Positions 31,626 to 39,272 of a stretch of 51,679 nt of DNA are shown piece by piece. Both the position numbers and the translations under genes were made by a program. The number at the start of each line of letters is the position of its first letter. Position 1 is the stretch's first letter. Below the pieces are notes generated by a model. The model searched no databases. It was not told the origin of the DNA and was given only the letters and a program-made list of their open reading frames with translations. The DNA comes from Planococcus citreus. Its GTDB lineage: Bacteria; Bacillota; Bacilli; Bacillales_A; Planococcaceae. The stretch spans positions 1 through 51,679 of the forward strand of contig NZ_RCCP01000010.1 in assembly GCF_003664125.1 (NCBI RefSeq). Direction: 5' to 3'.

Positions 31626-31902
31626 ATTCCTGAAAGTTTCCCGTTTGATCAAACGCCGCACTTTGGCGAAAGAAGTAGCCGATCAAGGCCGCATTTTGGT
31701 CAATGGCAATAAAGCGAAAGCAAGCAGCGTCGTCAAAGAAGGCGACGAACTGCAGATCCGCTTCGGGCAAAAAGTGGTCACTGCCCGCATCGACCAATTA
31801 CGCGAAAACGTCCGCAAAGAACAAACAGCGGAAATGTACACGATCCTGAACGAAGAAAAGCTCGATAAAGTGGATCCGAGCTTTGTAGACGATGAGGCAT
31901 AA
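31612..31902 (+). CDS. rqcP: RqcP (YabO), S4-domain ribosome quality-control factor
   Basis: A 96-residue S4 RNA-binding protein. The S4 domain fills residues 1-60 (MRLDKFLKVSRLIKRRTLAKEV, GRILVNGNKAKASSVVKEGD). In B. subtilis RqcP works with RqcH on stalled 50S-peptidyl-tRNA to add alanine tails. B. subtilis YabO has about 86 residues, so this copy is a little longer, with a charged C-terminal tail. It overlaps yabN by 14 bases. In spore formers yabP and yabQ follow and lead to divIC; here a terminator, repeats and the inverted arginine operon follow. Confidence 0.94.
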   Translation: MRLDKFLKVSRLIKRRTLAKEVADQGRILVNGNKAKASSVVKEGDELQIRFGQKVVTARIDQLRENVRKEQTAEMYTILNEEKLDKVDPSFVDDEA

Positions 31903-31910
31903 AGAATGAA

Positions 31911-31945
31911 AAAGAACCCAGCCGGTTAGCGGTTGGGTTCTTTTT
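31911..31945 (+). terminator. Terminator after rqcP
   Basis: AAGAACCCAGCC pairs with GGTTGGGTTCTT, followed by five T. Confidence 0.9.
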
Positions 31946-31973
31946 GTATGTTGAAAAAAATGTTGTGAACAGT

Positions 31974-32121
31974 TGGAGTGGAATAGTGATGAGGGAAGAT
32001 TGCGCTTCAAATGCTGCTTTCCCGGGGCGGGCGTCGAGCCTCCTCGTCGCGCAAAAATCATGCGCTCCTGTGGGGTCTCTCAAACCCGCTGATCCCTCAG
32101 GCGTCGCCGCCCTACACTCCA
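31974..32121 (-). repeat. Intergenic repeat with inverted ends, Bacillales type
   Basis: A 148-base stretch starts with TGGAGTG (31974-31980) and ends with the exact inverse CACTCCA (32115-32121). Inside are the blocks CCCGGGGCGGGCG, GAGCCTCCTCG and GCTCCTGTGGGGTCTC. Read on the minus strand, the order of these blocks (TGGAGTG, gagaCCCCaCAGGAGC, CGAGGAGGCTC, CGCCCGCCCCGGGAAAGC) resembles, from memory, a repeat of 130-150 bases very common between genes in Bacillales. It does not code. Function and mobility are unknown, and copy number was not checked. Confidence 0.6.
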
Positions 32122-32224
32122 TCTCTAGGTTTCGAATGGTGGTTAATTGCGTCACCCTCTCAATTTAGTAAATGAAGAAATAAAGTGCACTTTTTCTCGG
32201 TAGACCAGTTTACTGATTTTGTTC

Positions 32225-32425
32225 AGCCCATGCATTGCCAACAAAGCGACGTACTCAAAGGCAGACGAGTCATACAAAACCGGAACCATCTTACTTATTT
32301 ACTTCAATGAAATATCCAAGCCGCCACGCGCACAAGGGTGAGCCGAAGCAATGAGACAGCGGGTTTCTGGCTCATTGCGAAAGGCCAACCCCAAGCGAGG
32401 CAGCGACTAACAAAGCGATGCAAAA
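32225..32425. repeat. Tandem diverged repeat, copy A
   Basis: Copy A of a roughly 200-base unit repeated at an offset of about 239 bases (copy B at 32460-32665). Shared blocks include TACAAAACC, the AA..CATC block, CAA.GAAAT.TCCAAGCC, AAGGGTGA.GCGAAGC-like and CAACCCC.AGCGAGGC. Within it GCAATGAG (32348-32355) and CTCATTGC (32371-32378) form a perfect 8-base stem, with inner CAG/CTG pairs around a short loop. Confidence 0.65.
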
Positions 32426-32459
32426 TACAATGAACGACCCCCGTCGCATACAAGCTGCA

Positions 32460-32665
32460 TGGCCCAACTCTTTTGACCAATTAAGCTACTCACCCAAAAG
32501 CGGACGAACCGTACAAAACCGAAACCATCCGACTCACTCGATTCAACGAAATGTCCAAGCCCCTCGCGCTTAAGGGTGAAGCGAAGCCAAGAGACAGGCG
32601 TTCTTCCTGGCTCATGGCGGGAGCTCAACCCCGAGCGAGGCGGCGGCTACCAAGGTGACAAAAAA
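32460..32665. repeat. Tandem diverged repeat, copy B
   Basis: Copy B of the roughly 200-base unit. The stem seen in copy A is present as GCCAAGAG and CTCATGGC: one A-T pair has become C-G (a paired change), one pair is lost, and the inner stem is CAGG/CCTG. An outer stem CCTCGCGCT with AGCGAGG is also possible here. The two copies are clearly related but well diverged (estimated by eye at about 70 percent). Open frames crossing it are short and differ between the copies, so it is not coding. Confidence 0.65.
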
Positions 32666-32716
32666 AGCTTACTCCTCTGTACATTAAAACGCCACTCCGC
32701 TAAAAATTCGACAACC

Positions 32717-32752
32717 CCAAAAAGAGCCTCGCCAGTTGCAGGCAAGGCTCTT
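32717..32752 (-). terminator. Terminator of the carAB-argF operon
   Basis: On the minus strand, AAGAGCCTTGCC pairs with GGCGAGGCTCTT and is followed by TTTGGGG; the hairpin begins 18 bases after the argF stop. Confidence 0.85.
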
Positions 32753-32769
32753 CATTCGTATCAATAAGT

Positions 32770-33720
32770 TCAATCACCTATCAAAGTTACGAGCACCGCT
32801 TTTTGGGCATGCAGGCGGTTTTCGGCTTCCTGAAAAATGACCGAATGGGGGCCTTCCAAAATATCGGTCGTCACTTCTTCCTCGCGATGCGCCGGGAGGC
32901 AGTGCATAAAGATGTAATCCGCTTTCGCGTGCTGAACCAGTTCCGCGTTCACTTGGAATCCTTCAAAATCATTCAAACGTTTAATGGCTTCGGCTTCCTG
33001 ACCCATGCTCGCCCAGACATCCGTATAAATGGCATCGCTGTTTTTCACGGCTTCGACGGGATCATGGGTCACCGTCACCACAGAACCGCTATCTTTTGCG
33101 ATGACTTGCGCGAGTTCGACCATTTCCGCCTGCGGCTCATAGCCTTTCGGGGCGGCGATCGCGATGTCGAGCCCGACTTTTGCGGCACCGATCATCAAGG
33201 AATTGGCCATATTATTGCCATCCCCGATATACGCCAGCTTGCGGCCTTTCAACTCGCCGAAATGTTCGATGAGCGTCATGAGATCAGCCAGCACTTGACA
33301 CGGGTGGTAATCGTCGGTCAAGCCGTTGATGACGGGAATCGAGCTGAACTTGGCGAGCTCTTCCACAGCGGACTGATGGAATGTGCGGATCATCAAGCCG
33401 TCCAAATACCCCGATAGCACACGGGCCGTATCGGCAATCGTTTCACCGCGGCCAAGCTGGGTATCCTGAGAACTCAAGAACATTGCGTGCCCACCGAGCT
33501 GCAGCATGCCGGCTTCAAACGACACGCGTGTGCGGGTCGATGATTTCTCGAAGATCATGCCGAGCACTTTTCCTTTCAAGAGCGGTAAATGTTTATTTTC
33601 AGGTTTCTTTAATTCAATCGCTAAATTAAGCAAATCAAGAATTTCCTCGGTGCTATAGTCTTTCAATGAGAGAAAATCTTCCTGGGCAACCGTTGGGGCA
33701 AGCGGCATGATCATTGTCAT
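32770..33720 (-). CDS. argF: Ornithine carbamoyltransferase
   Basis: A 316-residue OTCase that joins carbamoyl phosphate and ornithine to citrulline in arginine synthesis. The carbamoyl-phosphate loop SSTRTR (residues 60-65), HPCQ (139-142) and the ornithine-site HCLP near 277 are intact. The start ATG overlaps the carB stop; ATG codons at 33714 and 33708 are alternatives, but GGGAG is best spaced for 33720. It is the last gene of the minus-strand carA-carB-argF operon, so carbamoyl phosphate made by CarAB would be used at once by ArgF. Confidence 0.96.
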   Translation of the reverse strand: MTMIMPLAPTVAQEDFLSLKDYSTEEILDLLNLAIELKKPENKHLPLLKGKVLGMIFEKSSTRTRVSFEAGMLQLGGHAMFLSSQDTQLGRGETIADTARVLSGYLDGLMIRTFHQSAVEELAKFSSIPVINGLTDDYHPCQVLADLMTLIEHFGELKGRKLAYIGDGNNMANSLMIGAAKVGLDIAIAAPKGYEPQAEMVELAQVIAKDSGSVVTVTHDPVEAVKNSDAIYTDVWASMGQEAEAIKRLNDFEGFQVNAELVQHAKADYIFMHCLPAHREEEVTTDILEGPHSVIFQEAENRLHAQKAVLVTLIGD

Positions 33721-36700
33721 TGGGCAAGCACTCCCTTCAAACGTTCAGATTGGTTTTTTTGGCTAGCGGCGTAAGCATCGGCCGTTTCCGGGCGTGACCA
33801 AGCGTGGAGGCGGTGGATGGCCGCTTGCGCCATGCGGCCGGCGTCGGGTGTTTCGGAAAAGTCGATGTAGGCGGCAGCGTCTTTCGATGTTAACCACTCG
33901 TTAAACGAAAGTTGGTCTTCGGTGACGATCGTGAAGCCTTGTGCGCGCCAAGAATTGAGTTGCTCGTAATCGACGCTGTCCTGCGCGGCAAATAGCGTTG
34001 AGCCTGTTGCAAGTTTCGCCAGCTGGACGGAAGCGCCGGTCAATGCTTTCTCGAGCGCGTCTTCAAACAGCTTGGCTGTGCCAATCACTTCGCCGGTCGA
34101 CATCATCTCGGGCGACAGGACAGGGGACAGGCCAGGCAATTTAATATGGGAGAACACCGGCGCTTTGACGGTGAAGTCCGGTTGTCCGTTATACATGTCT
34201 TCGATGCCGAGCTCATCGTACGGCATGCCGAGCAGTAGGGCGGTTGCGTGCTGAACGAGCGGTACATCCGTCACTTTCGAGCTGATCGGCGCTGTGCGCG
34301 ACGCCCGCGGATTGATTTCCATGACGAATAATTGATCTTCTTCGTAGACGAATTGAATATTGAATAGCCCTGTGTAGTCAAGCTGCCTCGCAATATGCTT
34401 TGCGGTATCGATCAGCTTTTGCTGCTGGACATCTGTTAATGTCACGGGCGGCGTGCTCGCGATGCTGTCGCCGGAATGGACACCGGTTCCTTCGAGATGC
34501 TCGAAGATCGCCGACACCCAGACGTTGTCGCCGTCCGTTAAAATATCGGCTTCGGCTTCTTTGCCGGTGACGAAATGGTCGACCAATACCGGAAACGCCT
34601 TGTCCGCGCCCGCGAGCCAAGCATCAAGCTCCGCTTGGTCGTGAAGCACGATCATGCCGCGTCCACCGATGACGTAAGAAGGGCGAAGCAAGACCGGGAA
34701 GCCGAGATTTTCCGCTGCGGGCAGCACTTCTTCCGGCGCATTCGCCGTCGTCCCGGGGATGGTCGGCAAGCCGATCGACTCGAGAAACGCATAAAAGCGG
34801 TCGCGGTCTTCCATTTGGTCCAGCAAATCGACCGATGAACCGAGCACGGTAATGCCCGCTTCTTCAAGTGCTTTCGCCAAATTAAGTGAAGTCTGGCCGC
34901 CGAATTGGAGGATGACTTGGTGGATGCCCTCAAATTCCAGGACGTTCAAGACATCTTCCGCCGTGATTGGTTCGAAATAAAGCGCATCGGCAACTTCGTA
35001 ATCGGTGCTGACGGTTTCCGGGTTGTTGTTGATCATGACCGCTTCATAGCCAAGCTTCTGTGCGGCCATAACGCTGTGCACGCAGCAATAATCGAATTCG
35101 ATGCCTTGCCCAATGCGGATTGGGCCGGATCCGACGACCGCGACTTTTTTCGCATCATTCGAACGGTCGACGTCTGCAGCATTGTCCCATGTGGAATAGA
35201 AATAATTTGTATTCGAACGGAACTCAGCGGCGCATGTATCGATCATCCGGTAGGCTGGCGCAATTTTATAGCTTCTGCGCTGTCCCCAAATTTCAGCTGC
35301 CGGCACATTCCAAATATCGGCCATTTGCTGGTCGCTGAAGCCGAGCTTTTTCGCCTGTAATAAGCGATCAGCAGTCACGGAGTTCCAGCTGATCGATTTG
35401 AGGTCTTGCCACTCTGTAACAATATTCGATAAAACGTATAAGAAATAAGGCGTGATGCCAGTGATGGCATGCAGTTCATCCGTGGTTTTCCCGCGAATGA
35501 GCAATTCGAACAGCACGAACAAACGGCGGTCGTCCGGCTTCATTGCGAGTTCCAATAAATCGCCTGTCGGCAATGAGGAGATGGCAGGCAGGCGGAACCC
35601 ATCTATCGGAAGTTCAAGCGAGCGCAACGCTTTTTGCATGGCGGCTTCCATGCGGCGTTCGATCGCCATCACTTCGCCGGTCGCCTTCATCTGCGTGCCG
35701 AGCGTGCGGTCTGCTAAAGGAAATTGGTCGAACGGCCAGCGCGGGATTTTCAAGGCGACGTAATCGAGTGCCGGCTCGAAGCTGGCATAGGTCGTGCCGG
35801 TCACCGGGTTCTTCAATTCATCGAGCGTATAGCCGATGGCGAGCTTGGCGGCGATTTTCGCGATCGGGTAGCCGGTCGCTTTGGAAGCGAGCGCGGATGA
35901 GCGGCTGACACGCGGGTTGACTTCAATCAAAAAATAATCGGAGGTTTCCGGATGGAGGGCGAACTGCACATTGCAGGCGCCGATGATGCCGAGCGCTTCG
36001 ATGATGTTGATGCAAGACGTGCGCAGCATGTGAAAATCCGGATCGTTCAAAGTTTGGCTCGGGGCGACGACAATCGAATCGCCCGTATGCACACCGACCG
36101 GATCCAAGTTCTCCATATTGCAGACCGTGATGCATGTGCCTGCTGCATCGCGCATCACTTCATATTCGATTTCCTTATAGCCGGCGATGCTCGTCTCGAC
36201 GAGGCATTGCTTGATCGGGCTCGCCGACAAGCCTTGCGTGACCAGCTTGATGTAAGCTGCTTCGTCGCTTGCGATGCCGCCGCCGAAACCGCCGAGCGTA
36301 TAGGCAGGACGGACGATAACGGGATAGCCCGTGCGCTGTGCAAAAGCGAGCGCTCCGTCGAGCGAATAGATGATGTCGGAATCAGGCACCGGCTCGCCAA
36401 GTTGCTTCATCAAGGAGCGGAACTGGTCGCGGTCTTCCGCTTTTTTGATGGCGGTCATATCGGTGCCGAGCAATTCGACGCCGTATTGCTCCAAGATGCC
36501 AGCATCCGCGAGCGCCATTGCCAAATTCAAGCCGGTCTGGCCGCCGACGGTCGCAAGCAAGCCATCGGGACGTTCTTTCTCGATGATGTTCGTAGCGGAT
36601 TCGAGTGTCATTGGTTCGAAATACACTTTGTCCGAGACGCTTTCATCGGTCATGATCGTTGCCGGGTTGTTATTGATGAGCACCACTTCGATGCCTTCTT

Positions 36701-36815
36701 CTTTTAGAGCCAAGCACGCTTGGGTGCCGGAATAGTCGAACTCAGCGGCTTGGCCGATGACGATGGCGCCGGATCCGATGACGAGCACTTTTTCAATAGA
36801 GTCTAATTTAGGCAT
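33717..36815 (-). CDS. carB: Carbamoyl-phosphate synthase large subunit (arginine-type)
   Basis: A 1032-residue large subunit with two homologous ATP-grasp halves (about 1-400 and 550-930). Each starts with a nucleotide-fold block: KVLVIGSGAIVIGQAAEFDYSG and KVAVVGSGPIRIGQGIEFDY. A short allosteric domain ends the protein. E. coli CarB and the pyrimidine-type PyrAB have about 1070 residues, while the arginine-specific CarB of B. subtilis has about 1030; the length here, the argF partner and the ARG boxes all point to the arginine-controlled isozyme. A separate pyr copy is expected elsewhere. The start overlaps carA by eight bases. Confidence 0.95.
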   Translation of the reverse strand: MPKLDSIEKVLVIGSGAIVIGQAAEFDYSGTQACLALKEEGIEVVLINNNPATIMTDESVSDKVYFEPMTLESATNIIEKERPDGLLATVGGQTGLNLAMALADAGILEQYGVELLGTDMTAIKKAEDRDQFRSLMKQLGEPVPDSDIIYSLDGALAFAQRTGYPVIVRPAYTLGGFGGGIASDEAAYIKLVTQGLSASPIKQCLVETSIAGYKEIEYEVMRDAAGTCITVCNMENLDPVGVHTGDSIVVAPSQTLNDPDFHMLRTSCINIIEALGIIGACNVQFALHPETSDYFLIEVNPRVSRSSALASKATGYPIAKIAAKLAIGYTLDELKNPVTGTTYASFEPALDYVALKIPRWPFDQFPLADRTLGTQMKATGEVMAIERRMEAAMQKALRSLELPIDGFRLPAISSLPTGDLLELAMKPDDRRLFVLFELLIRGKTTDELHAITGITPYFLYVLSNIVTEWQDLKSISWNSVTADRLLQAKKLGFSDQQMADIWNVPAAEIWGQRRSYKIAPAYRMIDTCAAEFRSNTNYFYSTWDNAADVDRSNDAKKVAVVGSGPIRIGQGIEFDYCCVHSVMAAQKLGYEAVMINNNPETVSTDYEVADALYFEPITAEDVLNVLEFEGIHQVILQFGGQTSLNLAKALEEAGITVLGSSVDLLDQMEDRDRFYAFLESIGLPTIPGTTANAPEEVLPAAENLGFPVLLRPSYVIGGRGMIVLHDQAELDAWLAGADKAFPVLVDHFVTGKEAEADILTDGDNVWVSAIFEHLEGTGVHSGDSIASTPPVTLTDVQQQKLIDTAKHIARQLDYTGLFNIQFVYEEDQLFVMEINPRASRTAPISSKVTDVPLVQHATALLLGMPYDELGIEDMYNGQPDFTVKAPVFSHIKLPGLSPVLSPEMMSTGEVIGTAKLFEDALEKALTGASVQLAKLATGSTLFAAQDSVDYEQLNSWRAQGFTIVTEDQLSFNEWLTSKDAAAYIDFSETPDAGRMAQAAIHRLHAWSRPETADAYAASQKNQSERLKGVLAQ

Positions 36816-37875
36816 GCATTTTCACCTTCTTCATTTCATTTGCGGTCTCCAGGAATTGGTGGAACAAAGCGAGATGATCCGCTGGGCCGGGAGCTGCTTC
36901 CGGGTGGAATTGAACCGTCGTAATCGGCAATTGCGGATGAATCAAGCCTTCGATGCTGCCGTCGTTGACGTTTTCATACAGTATCTCGAACGGCGTTTCA
37001 TTCAAGCTCTCCGCTTCGACGACATAGCTATGATTTTGGGAGCTCATGCTAACGCGTCCGGTCTTATTGTTTTTGACGGGATGGTTGGCACCGCGATGGC
37101 CGTAAGCGAGCTTCGCTGTTTTCGCGCCGAAAGCAGCAGCCAGCACCTGATGGCCGAGGCAAATGCCGAACGACGGATAGCGTTCTGCCCAGTCGCGGTA
37201 GACCGGCAAGCGACTATTCAGTGCTTGCGGATCTCCCGGGCCGTTCGAGAACAATAGCCCGTCAACGCCGAGAGTTTTGGGAAGGTCGGCTGCTCCGTTG
37301 TAAGGGATGACGCTCACCGTGCAGCCAAGAGTGAGCAATTCTTTTAAAATGGATGCTTTGTAATGGAAATCGACCAGGCCGATATGCAAAGGGCCTTCGC
37401 CGATTTGCTTCGTCTCTGCCGCTGCGCCAGCCGGGAAAAAGTCGGTCTTGATCATTTGCCACGGTTGTTCAGCCGCATCCTCGTGAAGGAGCTGCGCCGG
37501 CATGGTGCCCGTTTCACGAACCTGTTGGATGACTGAGCGTGTATCGATGCCGCTGAGGAGCGGAACGCCTTGCGCTTCGGCGAATTGTGCCAGCGAAATT
37601 GCCTGTTTGGGTAACGGGCCTGCATACAGCTCTGCAACGATGATGCCAGAGGCTTGAATTTTTTCGGATTGTGCATAAAGCGATTCGATGCCGTATTGGC
37701 CAATCAAAGGATACGAAAAAACGATGACCTGTCCTTTATAGGACGGGTCGGTAATAACTTCCTCATAGCCGGTCATGCCGGTAAAAAAGACGACCTCTCC
37801 CTGTACCGCCGCTTGTGTGCCGTGCCACGATCCCGTAAATGATGCGCCGTTCGACAAAATCAATTTTCCTGTCAT
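36808..37875 (-). CDS. carA: Carbamoyl-phosphate synthase small (glutaminase) subunit
   Basis: A 355-residue class I glutamine amidotransferase subunit that supplies ammonia to CarB. The catalytic cysteine is Cys239 in FGICLGHQ, and the partner residues are His324 and Glu326 in QFHPEAAPGP. The frame is open three codons further to a GTG at 37884, but AAAAAGGAG is eight bases before the ATG at 37875, which is chosen. Length matches the arginine-type CarA of B. subtilis (353). It is the first gene of carA-carB-argF, with its own promoter and ARG-box-like operators. Confidence 0.95.
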   Translation of the reverse strand: MTGKLILSNGASFTGSWHGTQAAVQGEVVFFTGMTGYEEVITDPSYKGQVIVFSYPLIGQYGIESLYAQSEKIQASGIIVAELYAGPLPKQAISLAQFAEAQGVPLLSGIDTRSVIQQVRETGTMPAQLLHEDAAEQPWQMIKTDFFPAGAAAETKQIGEGPLHIGLVDFHYKASILKELLTLGCTVSVIPYNGAADLPKTLGVDGLLFSNGPGDPQALNSRLPVYRDWAERYPSFGICLGHQVLAAAFGAKTAKLAYGHRGANHPVKNNKTGRVSMSSQNHSYVVEAESLNETPFEILYENVNDGSIEGLIHPQLPITTVQFHPEAAPGPADHLALFHQFLETANEMKKVKMHA

Positions 37876-37891
37876 GCCCCACACTCCTTTT

Positions 37892-37909
37892 TATGAATAT
37901 ATATGCAAT
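37892..37909. promoter_or_regulatory. ARG box (ArgR/AhrC operator) in the carA leader
   Basis: TATGAATATATATGCAAT matches the arginine-repressor half-palindrome TNTGAATWWWWATTCANW at all fixed positions but one (G for T). It lies between the carA promoter and its ribosome site, where bound ArgR would block transcription. Confidence 0.75.
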
Positions 37910-37943
37910 ATAAGTAATTTTTATAATAAATGATGTGTTCTGT

Positions 37944-37972
37944 ATTATAATGTTGCATAAAAATTAAGTCAA
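37944..37972 (-). promoter_or_regulatory. Sigma-A promoter of carA-carB-argF with overlapping operator
   Basis: On the minus strand, TTGACT (37972-37967) and TATAAT (37949-37944) are 17 bases apart. A second, weaker ARG-box-like sequence (TTGCATAAAAATTAAG, 37953-37968) fills the spacer. With the box at 37892-37909 this forms a two-operator arrangement about 60 bases apart. Confidence 0.85.
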
Positions 37973-38055
37973 CAGTATTTTTATTAATTGTCATGGGAAT
38001 TGGTTAAATTCCGGTAAAATGCAGGAAAAAAGGAGAAAGGGCTTACAGAAAATCT

Positions 38056-38084
38056 TTTTAAATGGAATGTTTTTCATGTATAAT
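38056..38084 (+). promoter_or_regulatory. Candidate sigma-A promoter of divIC
   Basis: A consensus TATAAT (38079-38084) has a weak -35 TTTTAA (38056-38061) at 17-base spacing. It lies 35 bases before divIC. The inserted arginine operon separates divIC from its usual upstream neighbours, so it needs its own promoter. Confidence 0.55.
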
Positions 38085-38118
38085 AATCACAAAATCAGTA
38101 GGGAAGGGGCGTCCATAA

Positions 38119-38535
38119 GTGAAGAGAGAGAAAATGCATGAAAATCAGGGAGTGACCCCGCTGCAAAATGAATACACGCGGGCTGCAGAAATTGAAGACG
38201 CACGAAAAAAGCGGCATAAAGTAGTATTGTACAGACGCTTGGCGGTGTTCGGCTTGGTGGTGCTGTTGACGAGCATTTGGCTGGGCTCAACCATTTATGC
38301 ACAATCCCAGACCATTGCCGGCAAAGAACAGCTCCAGCAGGAAAAGCTGGCCGAGCTAGAAGAAGTACAGAAACAGCAAGCCAAGCTCGAAGAACAGATC
38401 CGTTTATTGAACGACGACGATTATGTGTCGAAGCTGGCGCGCAAAGATTATTTCCTGTCGGATGAGGGCGAGATTATTTTCACCTTGCCGAATGATGCCG
38501 AGAAACCGCAAGAAGATGGCGAAGAAAAAGAGTAG
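38119..38535 (+). CDS. divIC: Cell-division protein DivIC (FtsB-like)
   Basis: A 138-residue bitopic membrane protein of the divisome, which works with FtsL and DivIB to activate septal peptidoglycan synthesis. It has a cytoplasmic N terminus (1-40), one membrane segment (about 41-60, after LYRR) and an extracellular coiled coil (about 64-98). The conserved C-terminal block DDYVSKLARKDYFLSDEGEIIF follows, then an acidic tail. The GTG start at 38119 has GGAAGGGG about ten bases away; an in-frame ATG at 38134 is the alternative. It is followed by yabR as in B. subtilis. Confidence 0.93.
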   Translation: MKREKMHENQGVTPLQNEYTRAAEIEDARKKRHKVVLYRRLAVFGLVVLLTSIWLGSTIYAQSQTIAGKEQLQQEKLAELEEVQKQQAKLEEQIRLLNDDDYVSKLARKDYFLSDEGEIIFTLPNDAEKPQEDGEEKE

Positions 38536-38539
38536 TCGG

Positions 38540-38567
38540 TTGACACTCTTCCTTTCATCGCTATAAT
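38540..38567 (+). promoter_or_regulatory. Strong sigma-A promoter of yabR
   Basis: Consensus TTGACA (38540-38545) and TATAAT (38562-38567) are 16 bases apart, starting five bases after the divIC stop. A small GGGAT/TCCC hairpin lies in the leader of about 75 bases. Confidence 0.85.
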
Positions 38568-38649
38568 TAAAGGTGGGATCAGTCCCGCAAACTGTCAATT
38601 TGGCCCGAATTTGGAGTCATCTTAAATTTTAAGGAGGAGCATTTTTTTT

Positions 38650-39069
38650 ATGTCGATTGAAGTAGGCAGCAAGTTAGAAGGAAAAGTCACGGGTATTACA
38701 AACTTTGGAGCGTTCGTACAGCTTCCAACCGGTGCAACAGGCCTCGTGCATATTAGTGAAGTCGCCGACAACTATGTGAAAGATATTAACGATCACTTGA
38801 AAGTTGGCGAAATGGTAGAAGTGAAAGTGATGAATGTAGAAGCAGACGGGAAAATCGGTTTGTCGATCCGCAAAGCGAAGCCTCAGCCAGAAGGCGGCAC
38901 AAGCCGTCCAAGCCGTCCGCGTCCGAACAATCGTTCTTTTGACCGCGCCCCTAAGGAAACCTTCGAAACGAAGATGGCAAAATTCCTGAAAGACAGCGAA
39001 GACAACCTGTCGACGCTAAAGCGTGCCACAGAATCCAAGCGTGGCGGTCGTGGAGCGAAAAGAGGCTAA
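38650..39069 (+). CDS. yabR: S1-domain RNA-binding protein YabR
   Basis: A 139-residue protein with one S1 domain at residues 1-75 (GSKLEGKVTGITNFGAFVQL, GLVHISEVADNYV, KIGLSIRKAK), followed by a basic, Pro- and Ser-rich linker and a C terminus ending RGGRGAKRG. It is homologous to B. subtilis YabR and general stress protein 13, which associate with ribosomes or RNA; a precise role is not known. AAGGAGGAG precedes the ATG. It has its own strong promoter and terminator. Confidence 0.94.
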   Translation: MSIEVGSKLEGKVTGITNFGAFVQLPTGATGLVHISEVADNYVKDINDHLKVGEMVEVKVMNVEADGKIGLSIRKAKPQPEGGTSRPSRPRPNNRSFDRAPKETFETKMAKFLKDSEDNLSTLKRATESKRGGRGAKRG

Positions 39070-39130
39070 CTTGCTAGCTGTTTTAATAGCATAGAGAAAA
39101 TGCTTCAACTTAGTTGAACTGTGAAGATGG

Positions 39131-39164
39131 AACGCTTCTCCTTTCGGGGAGGGCGTTTTTTTTA
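39131..39164 (+). terminator. Terminator after yabR
   Basis: AACGCTTCTCC pairs with GGGGAGGGCGTT (loop TTTC) and ends in eight T. Confidence 0.88.
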
Positions 39165-39272
39165 TCGCCCGAAAAGTGCGAAGCGGTAGGAGAATGGGAG
39201 GCACTTGTCTAAGTAAGTAGACAGCTCAGCAGGCTTTCGTCCTGCACGATACAGCGGAAAGGTGTGGAAAGG

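Larger units (their letters stand above)
31903..32769. other. Gene-free 867-base region between rqcP and argF
   Basis: It lies between the convergent ends of rqcP (plus) and argF (minus). It contains, in order, the rqcP terminator, a 148-base palindromic repeat, two diverged copies of a roughly 200-base unit and the arginine-operon terminator. This is the place where yabP and yabQ stand in spore formers. No coding remnant of these genes could be recognised. Confidence 0.7.

Noticed and set aside
32407..32628. A 73-codon minus-strand frame within the tandem repeat region
   Set aside because: The equivalent frame in the other repeat copy is broken by frame changes and stops, so coding is not conserved between the copies.
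35952..36707. A 251-codon plus-strand frame within carB
   Set aside because: carB on the minus strand has intact ATP-grasp motifs in this region; the plus frame lacks a ribosome site and any recognisable domain.
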